Shown here: one piece after another, positions 25,435 through 35,151 of the stretch
How the letters are laid out: every line of letters starts with the position of its first letter
Numbering within the stretch: position 1 is the stretch's first letter
NCBI RefSeq assembly: GCF_947499265.1
Contig: NZ_CANMNK010000008.1
Location: forward strand, 1 to 64,000
Length of the DNA stretch: 64,000 nucleotides
Direction: 5' to 3'
DNA from: an uncultured Roseobacter sp.
GTDB taxonomy: Bacteria > Pseudomonadota > Alphaproteobacteria > Rhodobacterales > Rhodobacteraceae
The notes under the pieces: model-generated
Database searches by the model: none
Told to the model about the DNA's origin: nothing
Seen by the model: the letters and a program-made list of their open reading frames with translations, nothing else
Position numbers and translations under genes: made by a program

Positions 25435-26559
25435 ATGACTTTTTCGTTTGATCTGCAGGCCCGCGATGGCAAGGCCCGCACCGGCGTCATCTCAACCCGG
25501 CGCGGCGATATTCGCACACCCGCCTTCATGCCGGTGGGCACGGCAGCGACGGTCAAGGCGATGATGCCCGAGAATGTGCGCGAGACCGGTGCGGATATTC
25601 TGCTGGGCAATACCTATCATCTGATGCTGCGTCCAACCGCGGAGCGGATTAATCGCATGGGCGGGTTGCACAAATTCATGAACTGGGAGCGGCCGATCCT
25701 GACGGATTCCGGCGGCTTTCAGGTTATGAGCCTCGCCGCGCTGCGCAAACTGACCGAGCGTGGCGTGACCTTCAAAAGCCATATCGACGGGTCCAAACAC
25801 GAGATCACGCCGGAGCGCTCGATGGAAATCCAGCGGCTGTTGGGGTCGGACATCGTGATGTGTTTCGACGAATGCCCGGCCTTGCCGGCGGACCGCGCGA
25901 TTATTGCCGAGAGCATGCGGCTGTCGATGCGGTGGGCGGCGCGCTCGCGCGCGGCGTTCGGGGACCGTGCGGGGCATGCGCTCTTTGGCATTCAACAGGG
26001 CGGGCTGGAGCAGGATCTTCGGGCCGAGAGCGCGGAGGCATTACAGGCCATCGGCTTTCAAGGCTACGCGGTGGGCGGATTGGCCGTGGGCGAGGGGCAA
26101 GAGGCCATGTTCGGCTGTTTGGATTTCGCTGCCGACCAATTGCCCGCGGACAAACCGCGCTATTTGATGGGGGTTGGCAAACCCGATGACATCGTGGGGG
26201 CAGTCGCGCGCGGCATCGATATGATGGATTGCGTGCTGCCCAGCAGGTCCGGACGCACAGGGCAGGTGTTTACGCGGCGCGGCGTCGTCAACATCAAGAA
26301 CGCGCGCCACGCGGATGATCCGCGCCCGCTGGACGAGGCCTGCCGCTGTCCAGCCTGCCGCAGCTATAGCCGCGCCTATCTGCACCACGTTTTCCGCAGT
26401 CAGGAGATTATCTCCTCGATGCTCCTGACCTGGCACAATCTGACCTATTATCAGGATCTGATGGCAGGAATGCGCGCTGCGATCGCTGATCAGCGATTTG
26501 GCACATGGCAGGAGGAATTTCACGCCGGGCGCGCGCAGGGCGATATCGAGCCGATTTGA
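25435..26559 (+). CDS. tgt: tRNA-guanine transglycosylase
   Basis: 374 residues; exchanges the wobble guanine of GUN anticodons for preQ1 on the way to queuosine, here including the two tRNA-Asp(GTC) genes in this window. The active-site motif [10 protein letters not shown] carries the general acid/base Asp, the nucleophilic Asp lies in the [15 protein letters not shown] region, and zinc ligands are in [19 protein letters not shown] 25435 with AAGGGG upstream is chosen over an upstream in-frame start. Length matches the E. coli enzyme. Confidence 0.95.
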   Translation: MTFSFDLQARDGKARTGVISTRRGDIRTPAFMPVGTAATVKAMMPENVRETGADILLGNTYHLMLRPTAERINRMGGLHKFMNWERPILTDSGGFQVMSLAALRKLTERGVTFKSHIDGSKHEITPERSMEIQRLLGSDIVMCFDECPALPADRAIIAESMRLSMRWAARSRAAFGDRAGHALFGIQQGGLEQDLRAESAEALQAIGFQGYAVGGLAVGEGQEAMFGCLDFAADQLPADKPRYLMGVGKPDDIVGAVARGIDMMDCVLPSRSGRTGQVFTRRGVVNIKNARHADDPRPLDEACRCPACRSYSRAYLHHVFRSQEIISSMLLTWHNLTYYQDLMAGMRAAIADQRFGTWQEEFHAGRAQGDIEPI

Positions 26560-26660
26560 GCCGAAGTCTACGCGCTCTTTCTCCGGTAAAGCAGATCGGA
26601 TTAACACAAGCTTAACTCCGCAGGGCGTAGAGAAAACCAACCTGTAGCGGAGTTGCCCGG

Positions 26661-27347
26661 ATGTCTTCAAAACCCAAAACCGCCTCTGTTGAAGGGGGTC
26701 CATCGCTGGACCACACGCTGCATCAGATCCAGACCAAAATCGCGCCAACACGCCTGGCAGCGCTACAGATCCTGATCCATCACATGGAAATGAGCACTGC
26801 ACAGAACGGCAATGTATCCGCAGATGACTTTTTGGATGCCAAGACCAAGCTGAAAGAAGGGTATGATGCGGCGCGGGGCGTGCGGGCATGCTTTCTGGCC
26901 GCGCATGACCTGCAAATCCCTGAGTCATTGGGCGAGATGCTCGATGAGGTGGTCGCGGCGCTGGAAGAAATCGTTTCCATGACTGAGCGCTGCACCGTTG
27001 CGCAGGGAGAGATCAAGGGGTTTCACCCGCTCGACAACATGTACGATCTCTGCTGCACCCGTGTTGCCAAGGGCGTCAACGCCTTCAGCGATGCGCTTCG
27101 GACGTTCTTTCTGGAACTGAGCGAGAAGGGGAAGGCCGATGCGCTGGACCGGACCAGCACTATTGCGATGGAGATTGGCAAGATCGGGCGTGTCATCAAC
27201 ATGGTGGCCACCAATGCCTCCATCGAAGCGGCGCGTGCCGGGGATGCGGGCAAAGGGTTCACCGTGATTGCAGATGAGGTCAAAGTTCTCTCTTCGCGGG
27301 TCTCCTCCCTATCGGTTTCGCTGACAGACCGGCTGCATGTGAATTAA
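26661..27347 (+). CDS. Soluble truncated chemoreceptor-like protein
   Basis: 228 residues, no membrane helix, HAMP or PAS domain. The C-terminal part matches the tip of methyl-accepting proteins: [18 protein letters not shown] (183-200) then VIADEVKVL (202-210), the equivalent of the NAAIEAARAGE...GFAVVA.EVR.LA hairpin that touches CheA/CheW. Only 18 residues follow, whereas a real receptor has a long descending helix there. The N-terminal 150 residues are helical with no recognised domain. A second protein of this build is encoded at 60413-61138. Function unknown; possible cytoplasmic signalling adaptor. The gene stands alone between tgt and lon. Confidence 0.75.
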   Translation: MSSKPKTASVEGGPSLDHTLHQIQTKIAPTRLAALQILIHHMEMSTAQNGNVSADDFLDAKTKLKEGYDAARGVRACFLAAHDLQIPESLGEMLDEVVAALEEIVSMTERCTVAQGEIKGFHPLDNMYDLCCTRVAKGVNAFSDALRTFFLELSEKGKADALDRTSTIAMEIGKIGRVINMVATNASIEAARAGDAGKGFTVIADEVKVLSSRVSSLSVSLTDRLHVN

Positions 27348-27544
27348 TCCCTCATATGCGACGTGTTTGCTTGATTTGAAGGCTTGTGATTCCGCTTTGC
27401 AGTGGCCATGCTGCAGGCACAAAAACGACGGTAAGGTTGAATTAAGGTGTGGTGCGCCCCACCTTTAGCTTCCGAGCCTGGAGATGGTCGAGTGTTGCTG
27501 CCTGTGCGGGACCAGAACCATCTTGCCAAAAACAAGGATAGAGC

Positions 27545-29959
27545 ATGCAAGAGCCTCTGAACGCCTCATACCCAGTACTGCCGTTGCGCGATATTGTGGT
27601 GTTCCCGCATATGATCGTCCCGCTTTTTGTGGGACGCGAGAAATCGGTCCGCGCCCTCGAAGAAGTGATGGCGGACGACAAACAGATATTGCTGTCCAGC
27701 CAGATTGATCCCGGCGTGGATGACCCCGACAGCGACGGCATTTTCAAGGCCGGTGTGCTGGCCAATGTGTTGCAGCTGCTGAAACTGCCCGACGGCACCG
27801 TCAAGGTGCTGGTGGAAGGGCAGGCGCGGGTGCGCATCACCGAATACCTTGAAAACGATAGCTTTTTTGAGGCGCGTGCCGAGTATTTGACCGAAATGCC
27901 GGGTGACGTCGCGACTACGGAAGCCTTATTGCGCACGGTGTCGGACGAATTTGAGCGCTATGCGAAGGTCAAGAAAAATGTCCCCGAAGAGGCTTTGGCC
28001 GCTGTGGGCGAGTCCACGGAACCGGCAAAGCTGGCCGATCTGGTGGCGGGGCATCTTGGCATCGAAGTGCATCAGAAGCAGGATCTTCTGGAAACCTTAA
28101 GCGTTTCGGAGCGGCTGGAGAAGGTCTATGGCCTGATGCAGGGCGAGATGTCCGTGCTGCAGGTCGAGAAGAAAATCAAGACGCGCGTGAAGTCGCAAAT
28201 GGAACGCACGCAGCGCGAGTATTACCTCAACGAGCAAATGAAGGCGATCCAGCAGGAGCTTGGGGACGGCGAGGACGGCAAAAACGAAGTGGCCGAGCTC
28301 GAAGCCAAGATCGCCGAGACCAAGCTCAGCAAGGAAGCGCGCGAAAAAGCCGATGCGGAGATCAAAAAGCTCAAGAATATGAGCCCGATGTCCGCCGAAG
28401 CGACCGTGGTGCGCAATTACCTCGACTGGATGCTGTCGATCCCATGGGGCGTGAAATCCCGTGTGAAAAAGGACCTTGGCCGCGCGCAAAAGGTGCTGGA
28501 TGACGATCACTACGGCCTTGAGAAGGTCAAGGAACGCATTGTCGAATATCTCGCAGTGCAGCAGCGATCTACCAAGCTGAAGGGGCCGATCATGTGTCTG
28601 GTGGGCCCGCCCGGTGTGGGGAAGACCTCGCTTGGCAAGTCGGTCGCCAAGGCAACGGGCCGTGAGTTCATCCGCATCAGCCTTGGTGGTGTTCGGGACG
28701 AATCCGAAATTCGTGGGCACCGGCGGACCTATATTGGCTCGATGCCTGGCAAGATCATTCAGGCACTGAAGAAGGCGAAGACCACGAACCCGCTTATTCT
28801 GCTCGACGAGATCGACAAGATGGGGCAGGATTTCCGCGGTGACCCGGCGAGTGCCATGCTGGAAGTGCTTGATCCGGAACAGAACTCCACTTTTGTGGAT
28901 CACTATCTGGAGGTCGAATATGACCTCAGCAACGTGATGTTCCTGACCACCTCCAACAGCTACAACATGCCCGGGCCGCTGCTCGACCGGATGGAGATTA
29001 TCCCGCTCGCGGGCTACACCGAAGATGAAAAACGGGAGATCGCCAAACAGCACCTCGTGCCCAAGCAGATCAAGAACCACGGCCTGAAATCCAAGGAGTT
29101 TGAACTGCAGGACTCCGCGATCACGGAGATGATCCGCACCTACACGCGGGAAGCTGGCGTGCGCAACCTTGAGCGGGAGATCGCGAAGGTGGCGCGGAAA
29201 TCGCTGACCAAGATCATCAAGAAGGAAGCCGAGACGGTGATCGTCACGGATGAAAACATTGATGACTTCCTGGGCGTTAAAAAGTTCCGCTACGGTTTGG
29301 CCGAGAAAGAAGACCAGATCGGCGTGGTCACGGGGCTTGCCTATACCTCTGTTGGGGGCGAGTTGCTGAGCATCGAAGCGCTGCGGCTGCCCGGCAAGGG
29401 GCGGATGAAGACCACCGGCAAGCTTGGTGATGTGATGAAGGAATCCATTGACGCCGCATCGAGCTATGTGCGGTCGATCAGCCCGAAGATTGGCGTGAAA
29501 CCGCCGCAGTTCGACAAGATCGACATTCACGTGCACGTGCCGGATGGCGCGACGCCAAAGGACGGCCCAAGTGCAGGGCTGGCAATGGTGACCTCGATTG
29601 TTTCGGTGCTGAGCCGGATCCCGGTGCGCAAGGACATTGCGATGACGGGCGAGGTGTCGCTGCGTGGCAATGCCATGCCGATTGGTGGGTTGAAGGAAAA
29701 ACTTCTCGCAGCGTTGCGGGGGGGGATTACGACGGTGCTCATCCCGGAGGAAAACGCCAAGGATCTGCCGGAAATCCCGGACAACGTGAAGGCCGGGTTG
29801 GACATCATTCCCGTGAGCCACGTCTCCGAAGTGTTGGAGCACGCGCTTGTGCAAACGCCGGAACCCATCGAGTGGGATCAGGCCGCGGAGGAAGAAGCGG
29901 CCGCAGCGGCAGCCCTGGCTGGAAAATCCGATGCCACGGACGCTGCAACCGCGCACTAA
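27545..29959 (+). CDS. lon: ATP-dependent protease Lon
   Basis: 804 residues; cytoplasmic AAA+ serine protease that degrades misfolded and regulatory proteins. The N-terminal LON domain (about 8-200), the AAA+ module with Walker A GPPGVGKT (about 353-360) and the Ser-Lys protease domain with PKDGPSAG (catalytic Ser near 675) and GGLKEKLLAA (catalytic Lys near 715) are all intact. AAGGA precedes ATG 27545. Ala/Glu-rich C-terminal tail (last 30 residues). I did not find a clear heat-shock promoter upstream. A terminator follows. Confidence 0.97.
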   Translation: MQEPLNASYPVLPLRDIVVFPHMIVPLFVGREKSVRALEEVMADDKQILLSSQIDPGVDDPDSDGIFKAGVLANVLQLLKLPDGTVKVLVEGQARVRITEYLENDSFFEARAEYLTEMPGDVATTEALLRTVSDEFERYAKVKKNVPEEALAAVGESTEPAKLADLVAGHLGIEVHQKQDLLETLSVSERLEKVYGLMQGEMSVLQVEKKIKTRVKSQMERTQREYYLNEQMKAIQQELGDGEDGKNEVAELEAKIAETKLSKEAREKADAEIKKLKNMSPMSAEATVVRNYLDWMLSIPWGVKSRVKKDLGRAQKVLDDDHYGLEKVKERIVEYLAVQQRSTKLKGPIMCLVGPPGVGKTSLGKSVAKATGREFIRISLGGVRDESEIRGHRRTYIGSMPGKIIQALKKAKTTNPLILLDEIDKMGQDFRGDPASAMLEVLDPEQNSTFVDHYLEVEYDLSNVMFLTTSNSYNMPGPLLDRMEIIPLAGYTEDEKREIAKQHLVPKQIKNHGLKSKEFELQDSAITEMIRTYTREAGVRNLEREIAKVARKSLTKIIKKEAETVIVTDENIDDFLGVKKFRYGLAEKEDQIGVVTGLAYTSVGGELLSIEALRLPGKGRMKTTGKLGDVMKESIDAASSYVRSISPKIGVKPPQFDKIDIHVHVPDGATPKDGPSAGLAMVTSIVSVLSRIPVRKDIAMTGEVSLRGNAMPIGGLKEKLLAALRGGITTVLIPEENAKDLPEIPDNVKAGLDIIPVSHVSEVLEHALVQTPEPIEWDQAAEEEAAAAAALAGKSDATDAATAH

Positions 29960-29981
29960 CGGTAGCCGGTCATTGATTTGG

Positions 29982-30011
29982 AAAAGCGCGTCCCGCGGGG
30001 CGCGCTCTTTT
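29982..30011 (+). terminator. Intrinsic terminator of lon
   Basis: AGCGCGTCCC / GGGGCGCGCT stem followed by CTTTT, 25 bases after the lon stop. Confidence 0.75.
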
Positions 30012-30177
30012 CGTGCTGAGATTGGATTTCTGAGACCAGATCAGTTTCCGCCAATCAGCGCTGGTTTCCGAGCACCTAGATTTTTTAACTTTGTTCGCCT
30101 AGGCTTCTCGCAATTGAAAAGAACGCGTTTGCGTATTTTCGAATGGAATGAGCCGAACAATCGGCCGGAGAGGCGAT

Positions 30178-30618
30178 ATGAGCACCACAAAGACAACGGC
30201 CAAAAGAACGACCGCACGCGCCGCGGCAAAACCCCGCAAGACGGCGCCAAAAACCAACGCATCCCCTAAAACCAAGGCAAAAATGTCTGCGGCAAAGACG
30301 CCCGTGACAACCGCGCCCGCAAAACCTGAAAGCACGTCGGCAACCCTGGTGAATCCGATGCGCAAAAAGGAGTTGGTCGACAAGGTCGTGGCCCGCGCGG
30401 GGATCAAGAAGAAAGATGCCAAGCCGGTTGTCGAAGCCATGTTGGCGGAACTTGGCGAAGCGCTCGCGGAGGGGCGACCTCTGGTCTTGCCGCCCTTTGG
30501 CCGCGTGCGGATCAACCGGGAGAAAAAGCTCGCGAACGGGCGCGTCATCATTGCAAAGGTGCGTCAGACTGATCAGCCCTTGCGCCCGGGTGATGAGGCG
30601 GAGACGGAAAAACCCTGA
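30178..30618 (+). CDS. HU-family DNA-binding protein with basic N-terminal tail
   Basis: 146 residues from ATG 30178 (GGAGAGG upstream). Residues 1-65 are Lys/Ala/Thr/Pro-rich, like histone H1 tails. Residues 68-140 form an HU/IHF fold (RKKELVDKVVARAGIKKKDAKP, then PPFGRVRINREKK), though the DNA-clasping arm is shortened and GRNPxTG is replaced by GRVIIAKV. It is probably a nucleoid protein that coats DNA; the tail would add non-specific affinity. Monocistronic between lon and tRNA-Val. Confidence 0.85.
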   Translation: MSTTKTTAKRTTARAAAKPRKTAPKTNASPKTKAKMSAAKTPVTTAPAKPESTSATLVNPMRKKELVDKVVARAGIKKKDAKPVVEAMLAELGEALAEGRPLVLPPFGRVRINREKKLANGRVIIAKVRQTDQPLRPGDEAETEKP

Positions 30619-30672
30619 ACCCCGCCGACGCGCGCTTGCATGACGCAGAGCGTTTGGCTATGTGATCTGCGG

Positions 30673-30747
30673 GGGTGATTAGCTCAGTGGTAGAGCGCTT
30701 CGTTCACATCGAAGATGTCAGGAGTTCAAATCTCTTATCACCCACCA
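30673..30747 (+). tRNA. tRNA-Val (anticodon CAC)
   Basis: Acceptor stem GGGTGAT/ATCACCC, D arm GCTC...GAGC, anticodon arm CTTCG-TTCACAT-CGAAG with CAC, T arm AGGAG-TTCAAAT-CTCTT, encoded CCA at 30745-30747. Reads GTG codons. Confidence 0.96.
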
Positions 30748-30828
30748 TCCCACACGGGTAATCCACCAGAAAAGCCCGCACACGTTTTGCAACGCGGCGG
30801 GCCGTCAGGGTTTTCGGGTTTCAGATTT

Positions 30829-33006
30829 CTAAACGAAATCAATACCTTCATTGGTCATCGGTAGGGATGTAACGCGCGGCCCATCAACCGCGATGGCATT
30901 GGCCAGCGCGGGGCCCGCGGGTGGCGTGCCGGGTTCACCGATGCCCGTTGGATCGACGGTGGAGGGCACGATATGCGTTTCAATCTCGGCGATGTCATGG
31001 ATGCGCAGCGGTTCGTAATCAGGAAAATTGATCTGATCCGTGGCCCCTTCGCTCAGCGTGATCTCATTGCGCATGACCGCCCCGATCCCATAGCCGATGC
31101 CCCCCTCGATCTGGGCTTTGATCACATCGGGGTTCACCGGCAGACCACAATCCACTGCCGCAGTGATTTTCTCGATCTTGACGTAGCCATCCGCGTCCCG
31201 TGAGATCTCGGCCACTTCGGCGACATAAGAGCCAAAGGACTTGTGCACGGCAACACCCTGGCTGCGGCCCGGCGCGGCTTGACCCCAGCCCGCTTTCTCT
31301 GCGGCCAGCCGCAGCACCGCTGCCTTGCGCTCCTGATCCGGTGTGCCATCCGCAAGGTAGTCGAGGCGGAACGCCACCGCATCGCGACCGACAGCCTTGG
31401 CCGCAATGTCCATCATGCTTTCCATGACATATGCGGTATGGGTATGCCCAACGGAGCGCCACCACAGCAGCGTTGTGGCCGGTTTGTTATCCGTCAGGCC
31501 AAAGTGCATGCCCGGGATCGCATAGGGTGTATCGGCGGCCCCTTCGACAGAAGAATGATCGATGCCCTCGTGCACGATCACACTCTCAAAGAAGGTGCCC
31601 TTGAAGATGGACTGCCCGGCGATGCGGTGATCCCAGCCCACGATCTTGCCCGCGTCATCCAGCCCGACACGAACCTTATGTGCGAATGCGGGGCGGTAAT
31701 ACCCGCCGGTGATGTCATCCTCGCGTGACCAGACCAGTTTGACCGGGCGCGTACGGTCGGTCATGGCAAAGGCCAGGGCGACCTCGACCTGATAGTCTGC
31801 GGTTGGCGTGGCACGGCGGCCAAAGGAGCCACCTGCCAGCATGGTGTTCACCTGAACCTTTTCCATTGGCAATTCGAGGATCTGAGACAGCGCATTGTGA
31901 TTGCTGGTGGGGAACTGTGCCCCATCGTGGATGATCACACCGCCATCCGCCAGCGGCTCGATCGTTGCGCCCAGAGGCTCCATGGGGGCATGGGCCAGCA
32001 GCGGGAAATAGAAGGTTTCCTCGACCACCTGCGCGGCCCCTTCGATGGCCGAGAGTGTGTCGGACAGATCGGTCTCAGACGAGGCATCAAATTCGGCATT
32101 GTCATCGAGGGCGGCGAGCAATTCCCGTCGAATGTCATCAGAGCTGCGGGTTTCCGCTGCGGCGAAATCCCATGTGACCTCCACCGCGTCGCGGGCCTGA
32201 AACGCCGCCCAGGTCTTATCGGCATAGACAGCGACACCAGCACCGTTGGGCAAGGCCAGAGCCTGAATGAAGCCATTGATTTCCTTGGCCGCGCTATCGT
32301 CGAAGGAGGCCACAACCCCGCCCATGCGCGGGCTGCGCTTGATCACCACGACCATCTGACCCTCAAGATGCAGGTCCATCGCGTATTGGGCGGTACCGTT
32401 GATTTTCGCGTCCTGATCTTTGCGGTGCACATCCGCATTGCCGATGATGCGGAACTCGGATGGGTCCTTGAGCCTGGGCTCTGCAGGGACGTTAAGCGCC
32501 GCGGCCTCTGCCACAAACTCGCCAATACCCGCTTCTTGCCCCGCGCCGGAAATCATCCCGTCCTGCATGGACAAATCGCTGGCCGATACACCCCAGCGAT
32601 TGGCGGCGGCCTGCAGCAGCATCTCGCGCGCTGCGGCCCCGGCGCCGCGGTATTGGGCGTAGGAATTGGCCATTGCCGTCGATCCGCCCGTCCCCTGATA
32701 GGGGCCAAAAAGGAAATTGTTGTAGACGGCCGGGTCGGACGGCGCGAATTCAAATTTGATCGCATCAAGCGACATGTTCAGCTCTTCCGCGATCAGGGTG
32801 GAGAGGCCGGTCGCTGTGCCCTGTCCCTTTTCAAAGTGCTTCACGATTGCGGTGACGGTGCCATCTGACGCAATGGTCACAAATGGGTTCAAAGCGCCGG
32901 TGCCTGCCTTGGCAAACGCACCTTTGGGGGAGATGCCGATGGCCAGCAGGCCGGTTGTTGCGGCGGCGGATGCCAGGAAACCCCGGCGGGTTGTTGTAAC
33001 GGTCAT
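30829..33006 (-). CDS. Molybdenum hydroxylase large subunit (IorB/aldehyde-oxidase type)
   Basis: 725 residues. The twin-arginine signal TRRGFLASAAATTG (residues 6-19) sends the folded enzyme to the periplasm. The body is the molybdopterin-binding subunit of the xanthine dehydrogenase family in the membrane-linked, FAD-free branch (isoquinoline 1-oxidoreductase, aldehyde dehydrogenase): segments GGSFGRRATPTADYQVE and GIGEPGTPPAGPALANAIA are characteristic, the latter near the catalytic glutamate. It hydroxylates an aldehyde or N-heterocycle using water. GGAGG precedes the start, three bases after the small-subunit stop. Electrons should pass to a c-type cytochrome, none of which is encoded nearby. 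Confidence 0.92.
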   Translation of the reverse strand: MTVTTTRRGFLASAAATTGLLAIGISPKGAFAKAGTGALNPFVTIASDGTVTAIVKHFEKGQGTATGLSTLIAEELNMSLDAIKFEFAPSDPAVYNNFLFGPYQGTGGSTAMANSYAQYRGAGAAAREMLLQAAANRWGVSASDLSMQDGMISGAGQEAGIGEFVAEAAALNVPAEPRLKDPSEFRIIGNADVHRKDQDAKINGTAQYAMDLHLEGQMVVVIKRSPRMGGVVASFDDSAAKEINGFIQALALPNGAGVAVYADKTWAAFQARDAVEVTWDFAAAETRSSDDIRRELLAALDDNAEFDASSETDLSDTLSAIEGAAQVVEETFYFPLLAHAPMEPLGATIEPLADGGVIIHDGAQFPTSNHNALSQILELPMEKVQVNTMLAGGSFGRRATPTADYQVEVALAFAMTDRTRPVKLVWSREDDITGGYYRPAFAHKVRVGLDDAGKIVGWDHRIAGQSIFKGTFFESVIVHEGIDHSSVEGAADTPYAIPGMHFGLTDNKPATTLLWWRSVGHTHTAYVMESMMDIAAKAVGRDAVAFRLDYLADGTPDQERKAAVLRLAAEKAGWGQAAPGRSQGVAVHKSFGSYVAEVAEISRDADGYVKIEKITAAVDCGLPVNPDVIKAQIEGGIGYGIGAVMRNEITLSEGATDQINFPDYEPLRIHDIAEIETHIVPSTVDPTGIGEPGTPPAGPALANAIAVDGPRVTSLPMTNEGIDFV

Positions 33007-33009
33007 GGA

Positions 33010-33471
33010 TCAGGCCTCCATCAGATCTGAGGCGCGCAGGATGGCGGCGCGGATGCGTTGATAGGCGGCGCACCGACAGGCGTTGCCGTTCATGTACTCG
33101 TCGATGTCTGCCACCGTGGGTTTTGCGTTTTCGGTCAGCAGGCCCACGGCCGACATGATCTGACCGGATTGGCAATACCCGCATTGCACCACGTCCAGTT
33201 CCGCCCAGGCGGTTTGCACGGCCTTGGCGGCGTCGGAATTCACGCCTTCTATGGTGGTGACTTCGGAGCCTTCCAGATCTTCGATATAGGTCTGGCAGGA
33301 GCGCACCGGCGCGCCATCGACATGGACGGTGCAGGCGCCGCAGGCGGCCACGCCACAGCCAAATTTGGTGCCCGTCAGTTTGAGGTCATCGCGGATCACC
33401 CACAAAAGTGGTGTGCCCGGTTCTGCATCGACCGTATGGGTCTTGCCATTCAGTTTCAGTTCAATTGTCAT
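33010..33471 (-). CDS. (2Fe-2S) subunit of the molybdenum hydroxylase (IorA type)
   Basis: 153 residues with eight cysteines for two [2Fe-2S] clusters: a plant-ferredoxin-like set in GCGVAACGACTVHVDG plus a later Cys, and the helical set in QCGYCQSGQIM and NACRCAAYQRI. It relays electrons from the molybdenum centre. It has no signal peptide of its own and presumably crosses the membrane bound to the Tat-targeted large subunit. First gene of the pair. Confidence 0.94.
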   Translation of the reverse strand: MTIELKLNGKTHTVDAEPGTPLLWVIRDDLKLTGTKFGCGVAACGACTVHVDGAPVRSCQTYIEDLEGSEVTTIEGVNSDAAKAVQTAWAELDVVQCGYCQSGQIMSAVGLLTENAKPTVADIDEYMNGNACRCAAYQRIRAAILRASDLMEA

Positions 33472-33728
33472 GAAAATCTCCCCTGGGTATCGCTGAGTGC
33501 GTTGCCTGTGCCACTACACGTAAAGATAGTGGAGGGACTGCGAATTGGTACTCGCAAAAGGCGCCAATCTTCTGGCGGTTTGCGCCAGCTTGTGCGCCCA
33601 CCTGTCAGCCGGCGATGTCTGGTCGCGTAAAATCGGCATTGCTCTTCCCGTATCAGAGTGACATCGACAGACGCAGATTTGACAGCTGTGACGCGCAGGC
33701 TGTCACCCACCGGGAAGGATTTTGAACA

Positions 33729-34304
33729 ATGCCGCCGCTTTACATTCTACGTCACGGGCAAACCGTCTGGAACGCCGAGCACCGGATTCAAGGACGCCTG
33801 GATTCGCCGCTGACAGCGGAAGGAAAAGCACAGGCGCGGGCGCAGAATGAGATCCTCCGCGGGCGTGATCTGACGGGCTTCCAGGCCTTTTGCAGCCCGC
33901 AGGGTCGCGCGTTTCACACCGCCTCCATCGCTTTGGAAGGGCTGGTGCCTGCTGTGCACACGGACCCTCGGCTGGCGGAGATCTTTGTCGGGGCGTGGGA
34001 AGGGCTGCGGCGCGACGAATTGGTGGTCGATCGCCCGGTGGACGAGAGTGAGGAAAGCGCGCTGGACCTTTATGAACGCGCACCGGGGGGCGAGGGGTTT
34101 CAGCGGCTGCATGCGCGCTGTACCGCGTTTCTTGCTGATCTGCAGGGGCCCTCGGTGCTGGTCACACATGGTATCACATCGCGGATGCTGCGGCTGATCA
34201 TACTGGGCAAGGACATCACCGAGATCGGCATGCTGCCCGGCGGGCAGGGGGTGGTTTACCACCTCGAAGATGGAGAAATGCACCGCTTGTCGATAGGGGC
34301 TTGA
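33729..34304 (+). CDS. Histidine phosphatase family protein
   Basis: 191 residues. The phosphohistidine motif ILRHGQTVWN starts at residue 6 (H9, with R8), the second catalytic histidine is in VTHGITSRML, and the acid donor lies near AEIFVGAWEG. Similar proteins act as phosphoglycerate-mutase-like phosphatases on phosphorylated sugars or cofactors (the CobC branch is one possibility); the substrate is not evident. GGAAGGA precedes ATG 33729. Followed by tRNA-Val. Confidence 0.9.
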   Translation: MPPLYILRHGQTVWNAEHRIQGRLDSPLTAEGKAQARAQNEILRGRDLTGFQAFCSPQGRAFHTASIALEGLVPAVHTDPRLAEIFVGAWEGLRRDELVVDRPVDESEESALDLYERAPGGEGFQRLHARCTAFLADLQGPSVLVTHGITSRMLRLIILGKDITEIGMLPGGQGVVYHLEDGEMHRLSIGA

Positions 34305-34339
34305 AGCTGGCTGCGTCTTTGGCTAAACCGCGCGGCATC

Positions 34340-34415
<76 letters not shown>

Positions 34416-34591
34416 CTTTCCCGTCTTCCGAGAACTTGTTTCTTAGCGTGCGAAAAAACGAGCGCAAATCTGCCGAAAACGATATAGAGTACTGATCTGT
34501 AGAGGACCCGCTTGCCATGGGAAGGTGCGTGTGATTCTGCTCAGGTACCAATGCTGCAATCAAGCGACATGAAAATGGGACGTGTGGTCAA

Positions 34592-34894
34592 ATGTTTTAC
34601 AATAAAGGCGGGTTTGCCGGGCAATCAGAGACGGATCCGGAGCTGGGAGACAGCGACGTTGATCGGCTCATTCATCTGTTGGATGAGCTTCCCCCTGTTG
34701 AGCGCTCGCACAAAGCCATGACGGTCGCCGCACGCCTTTTGGAATACGCCGCCTATGAATTGGCGGGGCGGCAGCCCGCGCGCCTGGTGGGGGAGCTTGT
34801 CGATACCTCCGCACGCATCAATCATTCGTCGCTTGAGGTTCTTGGTGACGACGTCCCCCTGCTGAGATCCCCGACGCCGACGCGTCTGCAATAG
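34592..34894 (+). CDS. Small LEYAAYE-family protein A (unknown function)
   Basis: 100 residues, soluble, acidic start and mostly helical. Its core, LPPVERSHKAMTVAARLLEY then AAYELAG (33-59), is clearly related to the protein encoded 260 bases downstream (LPPAERVRAAMQIAAHFLEY then AAYEMAL). No known domain comes to mind. The ribosome site before ATG 34592 is weak. The gene lies in AT-richer DNA after a tRNA-Val, but codon use is otherwise ordinary. Tandem paralogy supports that it is a real gene. Confidence 0.65.
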   Translation: MFYNKGGFAGQSETDPELGDSDVDRLIHLLDELPPVERSHKAMTVAARLLEYAAYELAGRQPARLVGELVDTSARINHSSLEVLGDDVPLLRSPTPTRLQ

Positions 34895-35151
34895 GCTGAT
34901 TGCGTCTTTTTTATCGCTAAACGTGTTGGTGGCGCCTGATTGATCTACCTCGGGTTGACATAACGGCATCTGTTAAGAGACAGTGAAAGCAGGATCAACT
35001 CGTTAAGGGTTGGCGAAAAAATGCGCTGTTTCGGAGCGGTCCAAGACCCGACGGAAAAAAGCCCTGACACTGAAACTGGGCGACAGCGGATGTCTTTGAC
35101 ACGAGGTGTGTGAGAGACTGGTGGGTGATAGTGGTTGAAAGCGGACACGAT

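Noticed and set aside
28097-29956. Very long open frame (619 codons) on the minus strand opposite lon
   Set aside because: It lies wholly antisense to an intact, highly conserved lon gene; its His/Arg/Leu-rich composition is the usual shadow of GC-rich coding sequence.
30673-30828. tRNA-Val as an integration site for a mobile element
   Set aside because: No integrase, no repeated tRNA 3' end downstream and no change of gene style; the same holds at the other tRNA genes.
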